The notes under the pieces: model-generated
What the model saw: only the letters and a program-made list of their open reading frames with translations
What the model was told of the DNA's origin: nothing
The model's database searches: none
Assembly (NCBI GenBank): GCA_949358305.1
Contig: OX442315.1
Span: 13,046,427-13,110,426, forward strand
Source: Strigamia acuminata
Taxonomy: Eukaryota > Arthropoda > Chilopoda > Geophilomorpha > Linotaeniidae
Length of the DNA stretch: 64,000 nucleotides
Direction of reading: 5' to 3'
Program-made: the position numbers and the translations under genes
Shown: one piece after another, positions 42,006 through 52,437 of the stretch
Layout of the letters: every line of letters begins with the position of its first letter
Numbering within the stretch: position 1 is the first letter of the stretch

Positions 42006-43614
42006 GTGAGTAATCTAAGAAACGTATTTGAAATTCCTACAGTAAACTTCCTCCAGATCGCACATAGGCAGATCCAACTGTCAAAAACCGCCCAAACTAG
42101 AGTTTGCACCCGGACTTTGATGCCAAATTCAAACTGTACATCACATTCCGCACGTGCATTTAACATTAAAAAAAAATTCGTTCCCGAGTTCTTCCTGGTG
42201 TAGCTATGGTGTGCACTTGTCTAGAGAGAGTTTAAACCATTCCTTGGCTTCGTCGAGTAGAATTTTTGGTATAAGCTTTGTGAGGGCACCCTCACAACCA
42301 AAACTGTGCATTTGCGCCAATTGCTTCCAAGTGGAAGAACAGATGTCATCTCAATCGGTTGATTATTGTCTGTTTCTCTGGTTTGAAGCTGTAATGCAGG
42401 GGTTAATTATCCGAGAGGTGCGGTTGACATTTATCTGCATCGTCACAACTTGTGTGGTTATTGGTTTAAATGGCTGGTGAGAGCCATTTACCAATTGACC
42501 TCTTATAAATATTATGTGATATTTATAACCGGTGTGAAAGTCAATTTGGTTTTATATACAGGTAAACTGATGTCAGTTTACTGCATATAACTTCTGTTTT
42601 TCGGTATAGTTGATAATTTAGCCATACATTACTGATGGCAGTAAATGCTACTGTGACTGGGCTTTGGTCTTACCCGCGCAGTATGGGGAATTACTGAGCG
42701 GGAGGGACGCATACCTTCACGTAAAACAAGACAGGAGATTCAGATTGTTGGGTTTGGCCTTTAATCAGTTGTCTAGGGGTTGGGTCATCTATCTTACGGT
42801 GCGGTAGTGCAAGTTGGCAAGCTACACCGGCGTCCGACCCGTCACACACAGGGTGGGAGCCCCATGAGTGACGTGGTCGCATTGGTACTCACCTGTATGA
42901 CCCATGTAGCTGCTCACGGTACTGCAGCAGTTATCTCCGGATCTGCCACTAAGCGTCACAGTGGTGAATGGTGAGAGCAGCAGAGTTGGCAGTTGTCTCT
43001 GCCAGCGTTTGGACCGTGGCAGCTCGCACTAGACTCGTCCTCACCCTCGGCTGTCCTCCTCCATGAGGGGGACGACTTGGGGCAACCAGATGGTGTGTGA
43101 AGTGATGTAGGCTACTAGGGTGGCCAAACGGTCACACTACGAATGGCTAGTCTTCAGTTATGTCAATTCTAGAAGAAGTATCCGCGTTCATGCATAATTG
43201 TGAGCTATGTCATGAACAAGTTGGGAATTTAATCCAAATAAATTGTTTCCGAATTTAGCTAGTTAAAGACAGTGTTCTTCAGAATCCCTCCAATCACTGA
43301 ACACAGTGATTGGATACTCAGGACATATTTCTCATTAGTGGGAGTCCAGGTGGTCAACAGGAACTGAATACACAGGACATAGCTCTCTGCCAAGTCAGGA
43401 CAGGAACTGGATAGCCAGGGACACTTTTTGATTAAGTCTTGTCACTTAATCCAAGGGGGGTCCGAACTTGGTGCAGGTGCGTGGAGGTGATTTTAATCTC
43501 CTAACCTAGTTTCGGGATAACTTTACAAGAGTTATCACAAAACAACTTTATATCAACATTTACTTTAATAACTGTATGATAAACGTATTTTCTGCTTGGA
43601 GATCACATAAAACA
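42006..43614. other. IR-C 3' flank up to Gypsy-2
   Basis: The first 220 bp correspond to intron 9 of IR-D. The rest is unique or repeat-derived sequence without the expected M4 exon. A second copy of the dispersed repeat lies at 42954-43137. Imperfect repeats of a GGAACTG(A/G)ATA-type unit occur at about 43300-43425. No gene supported. Confidence 0.55.
42954..43137. repeat. Dispersed repeat, copy B
   Basis: Shares its start, internal block and end with 2999-3245; more diverged in the middle. Class unknown. Confidence 0.5.
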
Positions 43615-45365
43615 TGTGACGATTCTACTTTTGGCTGATTTAATAGCCATTTAAGATAGATAACTAATCGGTTTATACAAGACGTTGCTAGGAGTAGCAA
43701 CAACCTAACCGAGATAAGCTACGGAAGTCTTTACAAACATGGCACTTGATCGAATAGAAATAACTTACAGTTTTGGTGTGACATAACATATTTATTACTA
43801 AATATTAAGGACAACAAAAAATGGGTTCTTCACGCGTGTAAACGGGCGGCATCAACTGGTTGAGGATCCGGGCGAAGCCAGAGGGATACGGCTGACTTGC
43901 GGCATCGTCACAAATATCGCTACGGAGACGTATTTGGTCCGCAGCTCGAGTATCTAATAATGCGAAGAGTCCTTCGCATAAGTAGGAATATTCAGCAGAA
44001 TATTCCATGTTCCAAATGGATAAAAGTAAAGTAATTAATGGAATACAACAAATGCATTGTTGTATAAATATTAATTGGGCGGGGACCGTCACGACAATTG
44101 AGAGAACGTCGCGGGAGTTGTTGAGACTCCATCCGCCAGCATGCCTTACGACGACAAGATCTCGTGATCAGGCGCCGAGTATTTAATTGTGTGCTTTAAC
44201 TCGCTATCGGTGGTACCAACCACCAGGTAAACATTTCTATGGACTTACCGGGTTTAAAAGATATTGCCAATACAGGATTACCAATGCCCGAGTAATTTGT
44301 TTAGCACAGTGTCGTTCAACTCCTGTTCACGGGTTACTAACCCGGAGGGTACGATGGGGCGGGGACCGTCACGACGGTCGAGAGAACCATCGCGGGAGGA
44401 TTTGACTCCTCCATCCGCCAGCATGCCTTACGATGGCGGGATCCAATGATCGAGCACCGGGTAAAATATTATTTGGCCACTGCCGTTGGATTACCATTAT
44501 CCAGGTAGTTGTTTTATCGCAACATCTTTAGATATTACTCACGGGCTACCAACCCGGCGTGTCACCTGTGCATTAGGCCTTTACCGACTTTTAACGAGCG
44601 GAAGGACCAATCGTAGAAAGACGGGAACCTGCGTGGGCTGTTTACAACAACCATCCTGCAGCGGACTGTGGCCAGTTAGCTGAGGGACCTACTTTCATTT
44701 AGCAAGGTCGTACTGTATACGACCGTTATATTAAGCCACCGTACGAAGTCCTACTGTCCCGTGGAACAGCTGGCTAACGTTACGGGGCCATTTCATGCGA
44801 ATGCATGTCTATTACCGGAGTTAGCCTTCCCGAAAAGGCCTTACAACAACAATAACAGATAGTAATGAATACTATCTGTGGAGAGCTGAGGTGGCCTGAT
44901 GTGTCAATAGAGAATAATGAAATCAAACGATAACAATTCAACTACAGACAATATACAAGTTCAGTTATCAAGCAAGCGGGGGATAGTGGGTGAGAAACTG
45001 GAGCTTATATAGTTCTGTAGAACTACTAGATTGGCGACAGCCAATCAGCGTACGAATCGACGGATTCGTGGGTCACTAGTCCGGACCTAATATATGACTA
45101 TGTCCAGATGGGCCCAGTTGGGGTCCAGAAGGGTCCGATTGGTTCCCTTCGACAGGTAAGTAATGTGGATATTGATTCGATAGAATCAACATCATCAAGT
45201 AATTAATACTTAATTTATATCGAATAAAATAGTTATATTTTATTCACCGTGTCTAAATAATTATTTATCACACTTTTTAGTTTTAACCGAGTTTGAAATA
45301 CGCGCGTTGGTTAAACAGCGCCATCTATGGTGAACATTGATAACTATCGATTTGTAATCATCACA
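43615..45365 (-). repeat. Gypsy-2 3' LTR
   Basis: 1751-bp direct repeat partner. Differences from the 5' LTR include G/A and C/T in the 44595-44615 region and two A/G near 44880-44915. Confidence 0.95.
44077..44570 (-). repeat. Two diverged 280-bp modules inside the Gypsy-2 LTR
   Basis: Two tandem, diverged units start at 44077 and 44357 with the same GGGCGGGGACCGTCACGAC and share the CATCCGCCAGCATGCCTTAC block. Each can fold into a domain closed by GGCGG/CCGCC with two internal hairpins whose stems differ between units but keep pairing. The same arrangement is present in the 5' LTR (from about 56269). Confidence 0.7.
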
Positions 45366-45375
45366 CATCCCCCGG
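45366..45375 (-). other. Gypsy-2 polypurine tract
   Basis: The minus strand reads CACCGGGGGATG next to the 3' LTR. The decamer CACCGGGGGA recurs at 48605-48596 inside the element. Confidence 0.65.
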
Positions 45376-46102
45376 TGACAAGCATAGAGTTTACTAACTC
45401 TCGATTGTCATTCTTAATGGATAAGAATGTTCACCTAATTCTATCGAATTAATCCACTTGGTAAGTATTTTATTAACTTAATCATGTTATTTCTTTCAGA
45501 AACTTCGTCACCCGATTAGACTAATCGGCTTCTCTGCACTGCGCAACTCCCGGTTGCTAAGCGACGGAAATGAACTCGTCCGAACATGGATACATGCTCG
45601 AGAAACTAATTTCGATAGAAATTTTATTTCTCCGTCAAATAAACTTATTCATAGTTTATTAATCAACAAGATAATCAATAAAATAAATTTATGCAAAACT
45701 TTATTTATCGAAAATCTAAACTACTCATTTTTTATTACGATTGTCATAAAAAATTAACGAATTTCAACTTGAAATTCTTCAACGCTTCGATCAAAGCAAA
45801 AACAAACACAATTTTCACAAATAATTATGAAAAATAAACTAAACAATCACACAGATATTAATATGATTAATTCAAATAAACATCCAAATTGAATTCGAAA
45901 AACAAAACAAATTAAATTGAATCCAATTTTAAAATTAAACTATACTCGTTCGAGTATTTAATGATTAGTTCAAAATCTTGAAACCAAACAAACACAACAC
46001 TCATGAGAATATTTCGTAATTGCAAAAAACACAACAAAACACTTGGATTATTTTAGTCAAAAATATCCACTCGGAAAAATAACGAATGTTAATTTGTCCC
46101 TT
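45376..46102 (-). other. Gypsy-2 region between ORF3 and PPT
   Basis: About 730 bp of AT-rich sequence without a supported gene. Confidence 0.5.
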
Positions 46103-47620
46103 TTAATCCTTCTTTTCGACTTCAGTCGGATCCTTCACTTCTGGTTTCTCGACTTCGGCAGAAGTCAGGAAATCCGACTCTTCAGTCGCCTCTGTCGAGA
46201 CGGCGGAAAACACGGCTTCCTCCGGCGCTTCAATCTCCTCTGGGCTCGGAGGTGGGAACGGCAGATCCTCGAGCAACTCCGCCACGAAATCGACGACGGA
46301 AAGCAGCTCTTCGGCGTCCTCAAACTGAGCGTCGTCCGAAGTCTCGGACTTAGACGCGATAGGAGCGCTCGACACGTCGGTTACGACCGCTGGAGGATCC
46401 TCCACGGGTTTAGACAGTGCTTCTACGGCCTGTTGAAGCTTACGAGCTCGCCCTCGTGCCAAGATATTGGTTCGTTGAACCTTGGCGATTTCTCTTGCTC
46501 GGTCGAGCGTCAGACAGCCTCGTCCACGCGACATCGTTCTCGGTCGAACGAATTCTTCCACGACCTCGCTTCCGGCGCTCTCGACGGCTTGGACAGTTTC
46601 AGTCGAAACTTCGGAGTCCTCGGACGGCGGCGGTGATTGTCGAAGGAGTTCGACTCTTACGCCGGCGTTGGCTTCAGCGCGGGCCCAGGTGAGGAAGCGC
46701 GGGTCGATGTAAACCGCTTCGCCACGGCTGTTCAAAAACAATCGGCACTTGGGGCAGTGAGCCCAACATCGCTTCTCGTTAGGCTTAATGCCTTTCACCA
46801 CGTGGGGCTGAACCTCCTTGCGCCACGGCTCCGAACGCGGTCGCGTTTTTCTTCCACGGCAGTTGGGACATCTCATTAATGAGGAACCTGCGGATGCACC
46901 GCAGCACCACCCACAGCCGACGCAGAATGGGCAGATCGTCTCCGTGGCTTGGTCCGTCACGATGTTATCGTGAGGTATTCCAGCTGCCATGTCTCGTTCG
47001 CACTGCTCCTTGCGCAGGCGGGCCTTCTCGTCCTTCTTTCTGGCCTTGTTGGCCGCTCGGTACTCGCGGTTGCGAGAAACAGGCTCCGAATAACGCAAAG
47101 CGCCCGGCGGCGGCTCATTCCATCCGTATTCTGATGCAGAAGACTCAGCACCAGCAGGAAGATGCGTAGCAGACGCTGATTGTCCCGTCACAGTCGGTGC
47201 AGCCGCATTCGACGTGTTGGCGACGGTGGGCGCCACGCTTGCAGTTGGCGGCCGAAATTCGGGTGAATGCGGGGCCAACGGGACGTTAATAACGTTCGCG
47301 GGCGGATACGCCACCTGGGCCAGCGGGGTCAATTGCGCCGACTCGTAAACGGTTGGTTGTGCAGACGTGGACGGGGCCTGCATCATCGCATTTAAGTCGA
47401 GCGGAAATCCGTCCGGATGGACACTGAGCCAATTTAGCGTTGCTAACTGTAGTGGCGTCAGGGCATACATGGAGGCGGGCGCCGTCGGTATCGGTTGGGC
47501 CCTCATATAAGCACGCTCTGCTGAACGGCGCTGCTCGTCACTAGACGAGGTGGACGAGCTGGAGCTTTCATGACGGTGTCGTCGATGACTCCGTTTTGAA
47601 CGGTGCTTACCACTTCCCAT
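46103..47620 (-). CDS. Gypsy-2 ORF3: cysteine-cluster protein of unknown function
   Basis: 505-codon frame after pol. The ATG at 47620 (MGSGKHRSKRSHRRHRH) is chosen because it sits immediately after a splice-acceptor-like TTTGCGTCTGCAG, so the message may be spliced from an upstream exon; a longer non-ATG start at 47632 is unlikely. The N-terminus is basic with a serine run, followed by P/A/T-rich linker. A Cys cluster follows at about 235-262 (CPFCVGCGWCC ... CPNCRGRK), then CWAHCPKC near 290, consistent with zinc binding. The C-terminal third is acidic and proline-rich. No signal peptide or membrane helix, so not an envelope. It shares position but no visible sequence with Gypsy-1 ORF3. A nucleic-acid-binding accessory role is only a guess. 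Confidence 0.75.
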   Translation of the reverse strand: MGSGKHRSKRSHRRHRHESSSSSTSSSDEQRRSAERAYMRAQPIPTAPASMYALTPLQLATLNWLSVHPDGFPLDLNAMMQAPSTSAQPTVYESAQLTPLAQVAYPPANVINVPLAPHSPEFRPPTASVAPTVANTSNAAAPTVTGQSASATHLPAGAESSASEYGWNEPPPGALRYSEPVSRNREYRAANKARKKDEKARLRKEQCERDMAAGIPHDNIVTDQATETICPFCVGCGWCCGASAGSSLMRCPNCRGRKTRPRSEPWRKEVQPHVVKGIKPNEKRCWAHCPKCRLFLNSRGEAVYIDPRFLTWARAEANAGVRVELLRQSPPPSEDSEVSTETVQAVESAGSEVVEEFVRPRTMSRGRGCLTLDRAREIAKVQRTNILARGRARKLQQAVEALSKPVEDPPAVVTDVSSAPIASKSETSDDAQFEDAEELLSVVDFVAELLEDLPFPPPSPEEIEAPEEAVFSAVSTEATEESDFLTSAEVEKPEVKDPTEVEKKD

Positions 47621-48676
47621 CTGCAGACGCAAATAAATTATTTTATTAAAAATAATTCCACACTAAATAGTCATTCCTTGAGTCCAAAGAATTAAAACGT
47701 ATTGTTCGCAACGAAAATACACAACTCGAGTTATTTATAACCCCTAACACGTGACACTAATGAGTCACATTCCCCTTGTGTTTATGACACGAGAATGGAC
47801 TCGCCGACCAAGATTTTCATCGAAAATCGCAACTTGTTGATTTTTCAAAAGAAAAATCCTTTTAGTTTCCTTAAACTATTTAATCCAACTTTTCAAATAT
47901 CAAAGATAACTTTCGTATTAATTAATTAACACTTAGTCTAATAAATATCTCAAATCGAAAATTCACCGCTAAATAATTTATGCAAGCCTCGACCGCGACT
48001 TGATTTAAATAATTAGTGCCTACGTACTTAAACTTAATAAATAATTATTAAATTTAACCCAACTATTCGACTGAATAGCTAAACTTCCAGAGTGATTTAA
48101 TGCCGATTCACGCTTATAACAGCACGTGAATTTATAACTTTTTTATCGGGACGCCGATATTTTACCAATTGTTGCGAACAATTTCTTAATTCTTTAGTCA
48201 AAGAATATTTACGAAAACTACTTACAATTAGAAGCTAATTTTCCGGTTTTGAAGTCGGCTGAATGAATTAGCGTCGAAATTCTCAAGTCGAAAAAGTGAA
48301 GACGGGTCGAAGGGACGAAGTCACTAGTATCCGTGTGTGTTAACGAAGTGTTTGTGTGCAATGAACCCTGGGAATTTTATTCCCTATTAATTGTCGGGTT
48401 CGAGGTTTAATCACACCTCGTAAGTCTCGTACCTTCGTAATTACGCGAGATTATCACTTTTCAAAGTAATTCTCTGTATTTTGGTTAAAATACATGTAAA
48501 TACGACCAAAAAATTAAAATATTCTATCGAATATTTAATTCATCGTATCAAATTCATATTTTAATACAAATTTCAATAAATATCGCAATATCTTGTCCCC
48601 CGGTGTTGAGATTATAAATCACTACACCTGTCAGACATGTAAATAATTACAGTCTTCAAGTTTTGAATAAAACTTA
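47621..48676 (-). other. Gypsy-2 spacer between pol and ORF3
   Basis: AT-rich, about 1.05 kb, no ORF of note. Ends with the acceptor-like CTGCAG at ORF3 and contains a second CACCGGGGGA (48605-48596), the same decamer as at the 3' polypurine tract. Confidence 0.5.
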
Positions 48677-49700
48677 TCAATTCCAACAGAACTTTGAGGC
48701 TTTTCCTCGTTGTTGGTATGGTTTTTTAAATACTGCAGTGATGTTTCGCACGAAATTTTCATCTGCATATTTAGGATTTGGTTTTCGTTCTCGTCGTGGA
48801 CGAGTGCTAGTTCGTGGAACTATCGGTTGGGGTTTGCGGGGTTTTCGAGGTGGTTTCTTTGGAGTTTCACCTCTTTTCAACGCCGCTTTCCTTTCCATAG
48901 CAGTTAAGCGTTGTCTATGTCTATGTTTAGACTTTGAGGGCGCAGACTTGTCAATCTGCACTGAAGTTGAGTCGGATAATTCCATTGGAATTTCTGAGGA
49001 AGTTTCAGGAATTAATTCCATTTCCTCAGCATCCGGAAGTTGATTACTTTCGTCCATCCATTTAGGATTTTCTTGAGGCGAGTAAGAGGCGGACTTTTGT
49101 CCTACTTTCCAAGTCTCAATCGGGTACGACGGAGTATAGGGATACAACGCTTTAATATTCACTGATTTTTCAATCGAACCATCAGCTAATTTGCGTAATT
49201 TATACGCTCCGCCTGGAAGTACTTTAGTAATTTCCCACGGTCCATCTCTCTTCTCAGCAAATCCAGCGGAGATATTTTTATCTGCGCACGAGAGAATGTG
49301 TTTGCTTCCAAACTAAATCTCCAACTTCGAACTCCGTAATTACGAACTTTTGTTCGTGTATTTTTCTATGTCGTTCAAAATTCAATTGAATTCTGCGATG
49401 CATCTCTTGATGCGATCTGCGCAATACATCCAATAGTACTCTGACATATTTTTCTGGATTTTCTTTGTCAAATGGATTGGCATGTTTGATAATCCTTGGG
49501 TCGAAAGGTAATGTTACGATTCGTCCCGTGTTCAGTAACATCGGGCTTGAGCCCGTTGCCGCTGAGACATTATTTCTCATCGCGAATGCGAATTCGTCTA
49601 AATAACGCGGCCATTGCGTGTGCACATCTGTGTACAAGGCCAGCATCGTCTTTATATCTCTATTGGCTCGCTCTGTCGGGTTCGCCTGGGCATGATACGT
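48677..49700 (-). pseudogene. Gypsy-2 integrase C-terminal remnant
   Basis: In the frame starting at 49700 the minus strand encodes the third integrase motif with the catalytic Glu (YHAQANPTERANRDI) and the downstream DLVWKQTH block to a stop at 49278. One base is missing near 49293; the next frame continues (SCADKNISAGFAEKRDGPW, then KLRKLADGSIEKS) and ends at 48677 with a basic, proline-rich tail. Together these are the integrase C-terminus and Pol tail, disconnected from the rest by the upstream deletion. Confidence 0.85.
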
Positions 49701-52431
49701 GACCGCTTAGGGGGTGGCCATGACAAGCGAAGAGTACTCGTTTTACGAGTGAACTGGGTACAACGGCTTTAAAGCCATTTCCCGAATCGTTTAATTCCTC
49801 TTCGAACGAAGGGTTAAAATAGATGATCATTTGATCACCATCAACTTCTTTTTTGTCTAAACAATAGTTTTTGACTTTGTTTTTCCATTCTTTTATTTCA
49901 GATTGTGGTATCCCAACAACCTTGTCATTTAATAAATATTCTCGAATGCGTTTGCATTCATTATCTAACAATTGAGCATCTATGATTTCTCTCCTTGTAG
50001 GAGGGACTTCTTTAAGTACTTCAGTCAACGCACTGTACAAGGTTTCTTGTACTTCCTCCCCCTCCTTTTCTTCAGAACATTCTTTAGAATTTTCTGAAAA
50101 ATAGGAACGCACACTAGCCAAATATTCGCGTTTCACTGGGGCACGATTTAGTGAAACAGAAGGATTTCCGTCCCACTCAGGCCAGTATTGTTTAATTTCG
50201 ATAGGTTCCACATGATCTCGAAGAGGAATGTCTTCCTCTGTTAGTGGGGCTCTAGAAAGTGCATCTGCAACTTGATTAGCAGCACCTTTTCGAAAAACAA
50301 TTTTAAAATTTCCACATTGGATTCTTAAGGCCCATCGGCCAAATTTCCCAGATGGTTCAGGCGTTCGCATCAACCATTTCAGTGCTTCTGCATCTGACTC
50401 TAAAGTGAATGTACCATATTCGAGATATGGTTTAAATCGATCGATAGCCCACACGACTGCGAGACATTCGAGTTCCGGCGTTGTATAACGTTTCTCCGCT
50501 TCACGTAAAACTCTGCTTGCATAAGCTACAGGTCTGGGTACAGAAATATTTTTCTGCTTCTTTTCATCGAATATATCGACGTCTTGGCACAGGACAGCTC
50601 CTAAACCTTCATGAGAAGCATCAGTCATGACGACAAATGGCAGAGTCATGTCTGGTTTGTGTAGACAGTTGTCACCACAAAGTAGCTCTTTAATTTTATT
50701 AAAAGCTTCTGTCTGCTCATCTCCCCATTCAAATGGAGTTTTCTCATTCATCATACGTGTGTATGGTGCGGCAATAGTTCCGTGATTTGGAACAAACTTC
50801 CTGAAGAAGTTAGTCATGCCGTGAAAGCGCTGAATGTCTTTAGCACACGTGGGGGTGGGAAATTTCATGATCGCCGATATTTTATCGGGATCACCGAAGA
50901 GACCTTCGGGTTTAATCCAGTGGCCCAAGAATTTTAATTCTGTGCGCCCAAAACGAGATTTCGCTTTATTTATTGTCATGTTGGCTTGGTTAAGCCTTTC
51001 CAAAACATCTCGAACATGTTTGAGATGATCATCCCAATTATCTGAATACACAATTACGTCATCCAAATAAACTAACGCGTAGTCTTGCAAAGCTGAGCCT
51101 AAAATGCCTTCCATCAGACGCTGGAAAGTACAAGGCGCATTGCAAAGGCCGAACGGCATTCGCACAAATTGATAAGGGCCGTTTGGCGTATAAAACGCCG
51201 TTTTTGGACGATCTTCCTTACACATTTCGACTTGGTAGTAACCTTTAACAAGGTCAATAGACGTAAAATACTTTGCCGGACCAGTATTATGCAACAAAAG
51301 GTCAATACTTGGCATTTGTATTACTTCGACTTCAGTGATGGCATTTAGCCACCGGTAGTCAATGCACATCCTATACGAGCCGTCAGGCTTCGCAACAATG
51401 ACGGGATGACTTATGAAGGGCCCTTTGGCCTTTTCAATGAGTCCATCCTGTTCCAATTCTGCAGCTAGTTTGGTCATAATGGCTCTCTTGGCCGGGTTAT
51501 ACATTCTATACTGCATTTTGGGCAATGAATGCCCTTCTTTGAACTTAATACGATGTTGGGTCACGTTAGTGCACCCAACTTGATCACGAAATACATTCGG
51601 TATCGAGTTAACCACTTCGCGAAGTGCTAGTCGTTGTTCTGGAGTGCAGTCACTCTCCTCAACTAATTTTTCATCCCAAGTCGACACAGGAGTGTCTGTT
51701 AACTCAATTGAGTTGAGAGTGGACGACAGTCCTAAATAATCGAAAGTAATTCGATTTAACGGGGCGAGGGCCAAATTGGCTTCTTCCGACTCATAAGGGG
51801 CGGACCAATTGGGTTTATCTGCACAAGAGAACTCTTGTAAATGTGGATGCGGACTAATTTTCTGTCTGCGCATGATATTGTGACCAAGTATCAAGCCACA
51901 AACTCGTTTTGCTAAAACGATGAAATTCATTGGTGTAAGTTCATCAGCCCATTGTACGCACAAAGTTATTTGTCCGACAGGCTTGTGTGCTACGCCTACA
52001 GCGTTAACCAACATATTTCTGGGGGCCTCTTGCAAAAAATCTGGCAAAGCCTGAGTTTCAGACAAGAGTTGTTCCCCAATGTAACATTGAGATGCTCCTG
52101 TATCCATGAGCGCGTTGTAGGTGAGCCCACCAATTGTGATCTTCATTCGAGGATCATCTTTATTATTACCTAAAGTAATATTGTGCAAATTGTTACCACC
52201 TATGACTCGATTGAGTCGGCGAAGTCTACAGAATTTCTTCGTGTAACACTTGTGTGGAAACAATGTCAGATTTTTTAATTGTTCTGTCATTTGTTGCAGA
52301 TTTTCCTCTACTCCGCCACTATGACTAGTGGCTACCTCGAGACAAGTTGTGTCTACATCCATAAATAAAGATTCCGACGTAGCATTAGCCACTTCTGGGG
52401 GATGGAATAAACCTTCGTCCCCCGGATCTAG
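49660..52431 (-). CDS. pol: Gypsy-2 Pol, protease-RT-RNase H part, truncated in integrase
   Basis: Entered by -1 frameshift. Protease ALMDTGASQCYI (DTG about residue 97 of the frame after the GTG at 52392); RT with RMCIDYRWLN, RMPFGLCNAP and VYLDDVIVY (YLDD about 442-445); RNase H MTDASHEGLGAVL (about 590). The frame reaches the first integrase zinc-finger histidines (CHGHPLSGH) and then jumps, within a codon or two, to sequence that belongs about 140 residues further on in related elements, read in another frame, and stops. Thus the remaining zinc ligands and the first two catalytic Asp residues are absent. RT and RNase H look intact. Confidence 0.9.
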   Translation of the reverse strand, partial: LDPGDEGLFHPPEVANATSESLFMDVDTTCLEVATSHSGGVEENLQQMTEQLKNLTLFPHKCYTKKFCRLRRLNRVIGGNNLHNITLGNNKDDPRMKITIGGLTYNALMDTGASQCYIGEQLLSETQALPDFLQEAPRNMLVNAVGVAHKPVGQITLCVQWADELTPMNFIVLAKRVCGLILGHNIMRRQKISPHPHLQEFSCADKPNWSAPYESEEANLALAPLNRITFDYLGLSSTLNSIELTDTPVSTWDEKLVEESDCTPEQRLALREVVNSIPNVFRDQVGCTNVTQHRIKFKEGHSLPKMQYRMYNPAKRAIMTKLAAELEQDGLIEKAKGPFISHPVIVAKPDGSYRMCIDYRWLNAITEVEVIQMPSIDLLLHNTGPAKYFTSIDLVKGYYQVEMCKEDRPKTAFYTPNGPYQFVRMPFGLCNAPCTFQRLMEGILGSALQDYALVYLDDVIVYSDNWDDHLKHVRDVLERLNQANMTINKAKSRFGRTELKFLGHWIKPEGLFGDPDKISAIMKFPTPTCAKDIQRFHGMTNFFRKFVPNHGTIAAPYTRMMNEKTPFEWGDEQTEAFNKIKELLCGDNCLHKPDMTLPFVVMTDASHEGLGAVLCQDVDIFDEKKQKNISVPRPVAYASRVLREAEKRYTTPELECLAVVWAIDRFKPYLEYGTFTLESDAEALKWLMRTPEPSGKFGRWALRIQCGNFKIVFRKGAANQVADALSRAPLTEEDIPLRDHVEPIEIKQYWPEWDGNPSVSLNRAPVKREYLASVRSYFSENSKECSEEKEGEEVQETLYSALTEVLKEVPPTRREIIDAQLLDNECKRIREYLLNDKVVGIPQSEIKEWKNKVKNYCLDKKEVDGDQMIIYFNPSFEEELNDSGNGFKAVVPSSLVKRVLFACHGHPLSGHVSCPGEPDRASQ

Positions 52432-52437
52432 TTTTTT
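52397..52437 (-). promoter_or_regulatory. Gypsy-2 gag/pol -1 ribosomal frameshift signal
   Basis: A_AAA_AAC at 52437-52431 in gag phase, followed directly by the gag stop TAG. A 7-nt spacer (52430-52424) is followed by a perfect 6-bp stem GGGGGA (52423-52418) / TCCCCC (52402-52397) with a 15-nt loop. The -1 frame from 52431 is open into pol. Arrangement matches Gypsy-1 although the flanking sequences are unrelated. Confidence 0.88.

Noticed and set aside
42680-42960. tRNA-derived SINE or tRNA gene
   Set aside because: No convincing A and B boxes or cloverleaf could be found.
43615-45365. Hammerhead ribozyme (retrozyme) inside the long LTR
   Set aside because: A CTGATG occurs but not the conserved CTGANGA core with a matching GAAA partner.
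46043-46879. + strand ORFs opposite Gypsy-2 ORF3 and similar shadows opposite gag and pol of all elements
   Set aside because: They mirror GC-rich coding sequence on the other strand and show no independent motif.
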